Shown here: positions 6,910 to 11,291 of the stretch, one piece after another
How the letters are laid out: each line of letters starts with the position of its first letter
Numbering within the stretch: the stretch's first letter is position 1
Source: Muribaculaceae bacterium
Lineage (GTDB): Bacteria; Bacteroidota; Bacteroidia; Bacteroidales; Muribaculaceae
Reading direction: 5' to 3'
DNA: 11,291 nucleotides
NCBI GenBank assembly: GCA_029060585.1
Contig: JAIDTS010000313.1
Coordinates: 1-11,291, forward strand
Program-made: the position numbers and the translations under genes
The notes under the pieces: generated by a model
The model's database searches: none
The model's input: only the letters and a program-made list of their open reading frames with translations
Told to the model about the DNA's origin: nothing

Positions 6910-8196
6910 ATGATACGATATTTCAAACAGGCATGGGGATCGCTGAAGAAGCAGCCGCTGCTGAGCATAGTCAGCATCGCCGGCACTGCCCTCGCCATCT
7001 TCCTCATAATGGTGATCGTAATGATCGACGAGGTTAAGGTGACCCCTTTCGCGCCTGAAAGCAACCGTGACCGATGGTTTGTGCAGACTTCCGCCTCCAT
7101 CGGAAACAAAGACTGGGGATCAACCCCCGACAACAACACCTCCAACGGCGGAATGGGTTATCCACTAATTCGCCGCACCTTCTACGAGATGAAGCTGCCG
7201 GAGGCTGTCGGAACATTTTCATGGTCCAATACCGAAAGCCATCTTTCAGTGCCAGGCAAACCATCTTTCGGTGCAAGGCGCAAGGATACCGACCATGGAT
7301 TCTTCAAGGTGATGGATTACTCATTCATCGCCGGGCATCCATTCGAGGAAGCAGACGTGGAATCAGGCCGACAGGTAGCCGTAATCAGCGAGACTCTCGC
7401 CCGAAAGCTATTTGACACGACCGACTGCGTGGGGCGTGAATTCTCAATCGACCATGTACCCTACCGTGTCAGCGGAGTGGTACGGGACGTCAGCAACCTC
7501 ACCACCTATGCAGATGCAGACCTCTGGGTTCCACTAACTTCCAACGGCACCGACAAATTCATCTGGTGCGAATATATGGGAGGCCTCAGCTGCATCATAG
7601 TAGCCCGGAGCAAAGCTGACATGCCGGCGGTCAGGAATGAATACAACAAGGTATGGGATAAATTCGAATCTGAGATAGCCGAGGCCGGATGGGAATTCTA
7701 CCGTCGCCAGCGTCCTTACGACCAATTCACTGCAATCAACACAAAGGGAGGGAATATGGAACCTGACATCGAAGGAGTAAGGAGACACAACTTTATCGTC
7801 TACACCATTCTTCTGCTCATACCGGCTATCAATCTGAGCAGCATGACCCAGAGCCGGCTCCGCCACCGCCGCGAGGAGATTGGAGTGCGCAGGGCTTTCG
7901 GCGCCACTAAGACCGCGATCATGTGCGAGATATTCATAGAAAGCCTCGTGATCACCGTCATTGCCGGATTGATAGGTCTCATTCTAAGCATAGCGTTCCT
8001 GTTTCTTGGAGGGAAGACGGTGCTTGAGGGAGGAGCAAACGTGACCGGACTTACTTTAGGTATGGTATTCAACTTAGGTGTATTCGGCACCGCTCTCCTT
8101 TTCTGCTTCCTCATGAACCTTATCTCGGCCACGCTTCCGTCATGGCAGGCATCCAGAACAAATATCGTCAACGCCCTCTCAGGGGGCAAAAAATAA
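6910..8196 (+). CDS. MacB/FtsX-type ABC transporter permease C
   Basis: First permease of the third pair, 428 residues. Helices are at about 17-40 (LLSIVSIAGTALAIFLIMVI), 295-313, 338-365 and 380-408, with the periplasmic domain between the first two. Blocks shared with the A-type permeases, such as FFKVMDYSFIAGHPFEEADV, VAVISETLARKLFD and FSIDHVPYRVSGVVRDVS, show common descent, but overall it is much more distant than A1 is from A2. It has the most canonical coupling motif of the locus, EEIGVRRAFGA (GVRRAFGA at 325-332). The C-terminus, NIVNALSGGKK, is a usual FtsX-type ending. The ATG at 6910 follows the repeat arm closely and gives the expected short cytoplasmic N-terminus. Permease D starts 12 bp downstream. 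Confidence 0.9.
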   Translation: MIRYFKQAWGSLKKQPLLSIVSIAGTALAIFLIMVIVMIDEVKVTPFAPESNRDRWFVQTSASIGNKDWGSTPDNNTSNGGMGYPLIRRTFYEMKLPEAVGTFSWSNTESHLSVPGKPSFGARRKDTDHGFFKVMDYSFIAGHPFEEADVESGRQVAVISETLARKLFDTTDCVGREFSIDHVPYRVSGVVRDVSNLTTYADADLWVPLTSNGTDKFIWCEYMGGLSCIIVARSKADMPAVRNEYNKVWDKFESEIAEAGWEFYRRQRPYDQFTAINTKGGNMEPDIEGVRRHNFIVYTILLLIPAINLSSMTQSRLRHRREEIGVRRAFGATKTAIMCEIFIESLVITVIAGLIGLILSIAFLFLGGKTVLEGGANVTGLTLGMVFNLGVFGTALLFCFLMNLISATLPSWQASRTNIVNALSGGKK

Positions 8197-8208
8197 ATCC
8201 ATACCGAT

Positions 8209-9459
8209 ATGAAACGCAAACTACTGACCCAGATGCGCGCAGAATGGCGCGCCAACATTTGGATGGCGGTCGAACTGCTTCTTGTCTCGGTCGTGATGTT
8301 CGTGCTCGCTGATAAGATATATACCGTCATCGCTACTCTCTGCGAACCTCTCGGATTCAACACCGAGCACTGTTATGTATTGAAAGTCAGGGAAGTGTCG
8401 GATGCGGCTCCAGGATATGTAAAATATGAAAACGGCAGCGATAAATACAAAGACCTGCTGACATTGAAGGAACGTATCCTCGCACGCCCCGAAATTTCAG
8501 CCGCTACAATCAGCAGCAACGCCCATCCCTACAATCCCAACAACTCGATGATGCAGATTGACATCGACACATTCAGCATGGCGGACTCGCCTCTTCTCGC
8601 AAGGACTGTGGACCCGGACTTCTTCAAGGTATTCCGCATCGAGGGCGCTAACGGCGAGACGCCGGAGCGACTTGGTGAGATCCTGGAGAAAGAACGGATA
8701 ATACCGAGCGACAACGCGTTGCTCCGTAAGTACGGAATACGCTCGCTCAAGGACTTATACGGAAAGCAGATGATCTTGGGCGGGAGCGACACCCTTACAC
8801 TTAGAGCCTCTTTCAAGCCTATGAAATACAGCGACTACGGGACTATCCACGGATGGGCCGGGGCCTCGATGTTCAATAGATTCCATCCAAGCTATATGAA
8901 TTTCATGGAAGGTATCAGTGTCCGTGTAAACGACAACATGGACAAGGACTTCGCTGAAAAGCTGATGAAGGATGCCGACAGGGAGCTCCGCGTCGGAAAC
9001 TGGTATGTGGCCTCCGTTCAATCTTTCGACTTCATCAAGGAAGATTTCAACCGGAGTGAAAAGGCCTCCATACGCAACGTCATCATCTGCGCCCTCTTCC
9101 TCCTCGTCAATATCTTCCTCGGCATCTTGGGCACATACTGGTTCCGTACCCAGCAGAGGGTAAAGGAGATAGCGCTTCGAATGGTCTCGGGAGCCACACG
9201 AGGCGATATTTTCCGCCGTATACTCGGGGAAGGACAGATATTGCTGCTATTGGTGACACCGCTTGCCATTATCATTGACTATCTGCTGACCATCAATGAA
9301 TTCACATCATGGTATGACGGTTATTTCGAACCGATGCATTTCTGCGTGAGTGTCATCGCCGCATGGGTGCTGATGGCCATTATGATAGCCGTAGGCATCT
9401 ACTTCCCCGCACGCCGCGCTATGTCTATCTCCCCGGCCGCCGCCATGAAGACAGACTGA
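8209..9459 (+). CDS. MacB/FtsX-type ABC transporter permease D
   Basis: Second permease of the third pair, 416 residues. It has an N-terminal helix (about 17-36, MAVELLLVSVVMFVLADKIY), a periplasmic domain to about residue 285, and helices at about 291-310, 337-360 and 377-400. A block reading ILLLVTP marks the third helix. The coupling motif is the most divergent of the six: KEIALRMVSGA (ALRMVSGA at 322-329), with the glycine after E-I replaced by A. The ending ARRAMSISPAAAMKTD is of the FtsX type. Like B1 and B2 it opens with a cationic segment before an ELLLV/IELII-type helix and has a NIFLGILGTYW block like NVLLGVAGTFY of B1, so it is the B-type partner of this pair. Probably coupled to C; a C-D heterodimer is inferred. 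Confidence 0.88.
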   Translation: MKRKLLTQMRAEWRANIWMAVELLLVSVVMFVLADKIYTVIATLCEPLGFNTEHCYVLKVREVSDAAPGYVKYENGSDKYKDLLTLKERILARPEISAATISSNAHPYNPNNSMMQIDIDTFSMADSPLLARTVDPDFFKVFRIEGANGETPERLGEILEKERIIPSDNALLRKYGIRSLKDLYGKQMILGGSDTLTLRASFKPMKYSDYGTIHGWAGASMFNRFHPSYMNFMEGISVRVNDNMDKDFAEKLMKDADRELRVGNWYVASVQSFDFIKEDFNRSEKASIRNVIICALFLLVNIFLGILGTYWFRTQQRVKEIALRMVSGATRGDIFRRILGEGQILLLLVTPLAIIIDYLLTINEFTSWYDGYFEPMHFCVSVIAAWVLMAIMIAVGIYFPARRAMSISPAAAMKTD

Positions 9460-9464
9460 CATAC

Positions 9465-9499
9465 AATGATAAATGATTAATTATTAATGATTAATTAAA
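9465..9499. repeat. Tandem heptamer repeat, AATGATT type (D / TolC gap)
   Basis: The 44-bp gap before the TolC gene is almost filled by five units in exact 7-bp phase: AATGATA, AATGATT, AATTATT, AATGATT, AATTAAA. Only one array is present here, with no facing arm, although the units are partly self-complementary (TTAAT / ATTAA). The array ends 4 bp before the GTG start. The 11-bp word ATGATTAATTA occurs at 9473-9483 and again at 9487-9497. Confidence 0.75.
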
Positions 9500-9503
9500 T
9501 TTT

Positions 9504-11027
9504 GTGAAAACACTATTTTATATTAAATATTTTGGGATCGCCGCGGCAGCCCTTGTCTCCCTCCTGGGAACGGGGCTGCCCACTCAGGCCCGCGAGATCA
9601 CGCTCGATGAAGCCGTCCTCATGGCGCGCTCCCGAAGCGTCGACGCAGCCGTGGCGCTGAATCAGCTCCGCACATCTTACTGGAGCTATCGCACCTACCG
9701 CGCCGATCTTCTGCCCGAAGTGAGCTTCAAGGCCACAGTTCCCTCCTACCGAAAGAGCTACAGTGCCTATCAGCTCGACGACGGAAGCTATACATTCGTA
9801 CGCAACAACTTCATGCAGATGAATGGTGAGGTCTCCGTAAAGCAGAACATATGGTTCACCGGCGGCAGCCTCTCTCTCAATACTTCGCTCGACTGGCTCC
9901 GGCAGCTCGACAGCGGAGCATCAAACCGGTTCATGTCAGTCCCCGTCGCGCTGACACTCAACCAGCCTATATTCGGAGTAAACCATATAAAATGGAACCG
10001 CCGCATAGAGCCTATCCGCTACGAGGAGGCTAAGGCTCAGTTCTTCAGCGCTTCTGAACAGGTGGCGCTCAATGCCGTAGGATATTTCTTCGACCTTCTG
10101 ATGGCGAAGGAAAACCTCGGAATCGCACGTCAGAACTATTCCAATTCGCAGAAACTCCATGAAGTGGCGATTGCCAAACGCGAAATGGGTCAGATCAGCC
10201 GCAACGACCTCCTTCAGCTGGAGCTCAACCTGCTAAACGCCGAGTCTTCGCTCACCGACTGCGAGAGCAGCTATCGCTACGCGATGTTCGCCCTCAAGTC
10301 TTTTCTCGACATCGAGGACGACGAGGATCTCGAGCCTGCCGTTCCCGAGGAGGTTCCGACAGGAGAGCTCGACTATACCGACGTGCTGGAGAAAGCCCTC
10401 AGCAACAATTCATTCTCGCGTCAGATACGCCGGCGTCAGCTTGAGGCCGACTATGAAGTAGCACGCGCCAAGGGAAACATGCGTCAGATCGACTTGTTCG
10501 CACAGATCGGCTATACAGGAACCGCCGACAACACTCCGGACGCATATCGTGGACTCAAGGACAATCAGATTGTAGAGATCGGATTCTCGATACCGATTCT
10601 CGACTGGGGCAAGCGTAGAGGACAGGTGAAGGTGGCCGAAAACAACCGTAGGGTTGTCGAGAGCCGCATACGCAAGGAAGAGATGGAATTCAATCAGGAC
10701 ATCTTCATCCTCGTGGAGAGATACAACAACCAGCGCCGCCAGCTTGAGATATCCCAGCGTGCCGACACCATAGCGGCCGCACGATACCATACCAACCTGG
10801 AGACATTCATGGTAGGCAAGATATCCACTCTCGACCTCAACGACTCCCAGCTCAGCAAGGATCAGAGCCGACAGGCCATGATCAACCAGATGTATCTCTA
10901 CTGGCGTTACTTCTATCAGATCCGCAGTCTTACACTATGGGACTTCGCCACAGGGACCGGCATCGACACCGACGTCAAGGCAATTATTGATGGAGGGCGT
11001 TCCGATCTCTCCGCCACCAGCAAATGA
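9504..11027 (+). CDS. TolC-like outer-membrane efflux protein
   Basis: Outer-membrane channel of the tripartite pump, 507 residues. It starts with GTG. This start is supported by a complete signal peptide (KTLFYIKYFG, a hydrophobic core to about residue 25, cleavage expected after TQA at 27-29) and by an in-frame stop at 9492-9494, which rules out anything further upstream; the first in-frame ATG would remove the signal. The mature protein begins ITLDEAVLMARSRS, the usual first helix of TolC-family proteins. Two similar halves follow, with long helical stretches (about 185-275 and 375-460) and beta segments containing NQPIFG and GFSIPILDWGKRRGQV, which are typical outer-membrane-efflux-protein signatures. 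No lipobox cysteine is seen. Being last in the row, it supplies the exit duct for the adaptor and the permeases. Confidence 0.92.
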   Translation: MKTLFYIKYFGIAAAALVSLLGTGLPTQAREITLDEAVLMARSRSVDAAVALNQLRTSYWSYRTYRADLLPEVSFKATVPSYRKSYSAYQLDDGSYTFVRNNFMQMNGEVSVKQNIWFTGGSLSLNTSLDWLRQLDSGASNRFMSVPVALTLNQPIFGVNHIKWNRRIEPIRYEEAKAQFFSASEQVALNAVGYFFDLLMAKENLGIARQNYSNSQKLHEVAIAKREMGQISRNDLLQLELNLLNAESSLTDCESSYRYAMFALKSFLDIEDDEDLEPAVPEEVPTGELDYTDVLEKALSNNSFSRQIRRRQLEADYEVARAKGNMRQIDLFAQIGYTGTADNTPDAYRGLKDNQIVEIGFSIPILDWGKRRGQVKVAENNRRVVESRIRKEEMEFNQDIFILVERYNNQRRQLEISQRADTIAAARYHTNLETFMVGKISTLDLNDSQLSKDQSRQAMINQMYLYWRYFYQIRSLTLWDFATGTGIDTDVKAIIDGGRSDLSATSK

Positions 11028-11103
11028 AACGGCATATTTTTATGAAACGCCGAGGTAACAATTTAGCCTCTTTATTCGTCTATATTGTAAAATCCGATTC
11101 AAA

Positions 11104-11291
11104 ATGACATTCAGACAACTGACAACCCTCTCCCTCATAATCGCCTCATGCGCCGTCTCCGCTCGGGCAAGAACCATTCAGGGGCGCGTATTCAACGCAT
11201 CCGACTCCACGCAGCTCGCAGGAGTGGAATGCCGCATCATTGCTGAAGGCCAGATAGTCATTAAGACTTCCACCAAGGGGGACGGAGTATT
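11104..11291 (+). CDS. Secreted protein with N-terminal carboxypeptidase-regulatory-like domain, 5' part
   Basis: The frame is open from ATG 11104 to the window end (62 residues plus 2 bases). The N-terminus is a signal peptide: TFRQLTTLSLIIASCAVSARA, with signal peptidase I cleavage likely after ARA. The IASC inside it resembles a weak lipobox, so lipidation at C16 cannot be excluded. The mature part starts TIQGRVFNASDSTQLAGVEC and continues to a TSTKGDGV turn. This is the beta-sandwich pattern (G-x-V ... P/L-A-G-V ... T-x-x-x-G) found at the N-terminus of many Bacteroidota TonB-dependent receptors and other outer-membrane proteins. Which of these it is cannot be told from 62 residues. It is 76 bp after the TolC gene and may be a separate unit. 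Confidence 0.7.
   Translation, partial: MTFRQLTTLSLIIASCAVSARARTIQGRVFNASDSTQLAGVECRIIAEGQIVIKTSTKGDGV

Noticed and set aside
11028..11103. Bacteroidota-type promoter (TTTG / TAnnTTTG) before the last gene
   Set aside because: The best candidate, TATATTGT at 11081-11088, breaks the -7 consensus and has no TTTG at the right distance. The other gaps also give no convincing match.

Overview
The window comes from a Bacteroidota genome, most probably a gut Bacteroidales (Muribaculaceae-like). The reasons are the absence of Shine-Dalgarno sequences before starts, the AT-rich A-runs before ATG codons, the family types (split MacB-type permeases, TolC-type outer-membrane protein, and a secreted protein that opens with a carboxypeptidase-regulatory-like fold), and the intergenic repeat style. 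This taxonomic reading is inference. All genes lie on the + strand.

Almost the whole window is one tripartite efflux locus of the MacA-MacB-TolC type. In order it holds: the C-terminal end of a periplasmic adaptor (1-408); permease pair A1/B1 (547-3197); a diverged tandem copy, A2/B2 (3321-5960); a single LolD/MacB-type ATPase (6105-6770); a third permease pair, C/D (6910-9459); and a TolC-like outer-membrane factor started by GTG (9504-11027). From 11104 a new secreted protein begins and runs off the window. All six permeases have the same plan: one N-terminal membrane helix, a periplasmic domain of roughly 240-260 residues, and three C-terminal helices with the FtsX coupling motif. The second member of each pair has a divergent coupling motif, which suggests asymmetric heterodimers sharing one ATPase. 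The likely machine is ATPase plus a permease dimer in the inner membrane, adaptor in the periplasm, TolC in the outer membrane. The substrate cannot be read from the sequence.

The most unusual structure is between the genes. Within each permease pair the spacing is tight (4-bp overlap, 6 bp, 12 bp). Between modules there are 44-149 bp gaps, and all five hold degenerate repeats with a strict 7-bp period. In four gaps the repeats form two facing arms (inverted repeats; 28/30, 30/33 and 27/30 complementary in three of them, degraded in one) around a 54-61 bp loop, with the right arm ending 4-12 bp before the next start codon. The heptamer differs by gap: TAATGCA in three gaps, AGTCTTC in one, AATGATT in one. 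The repeats also create false upstream starts in two genes. No regulator, peptide substrate gene, tRNA, rRNA, CRISPR array or insertion sequence is visible.
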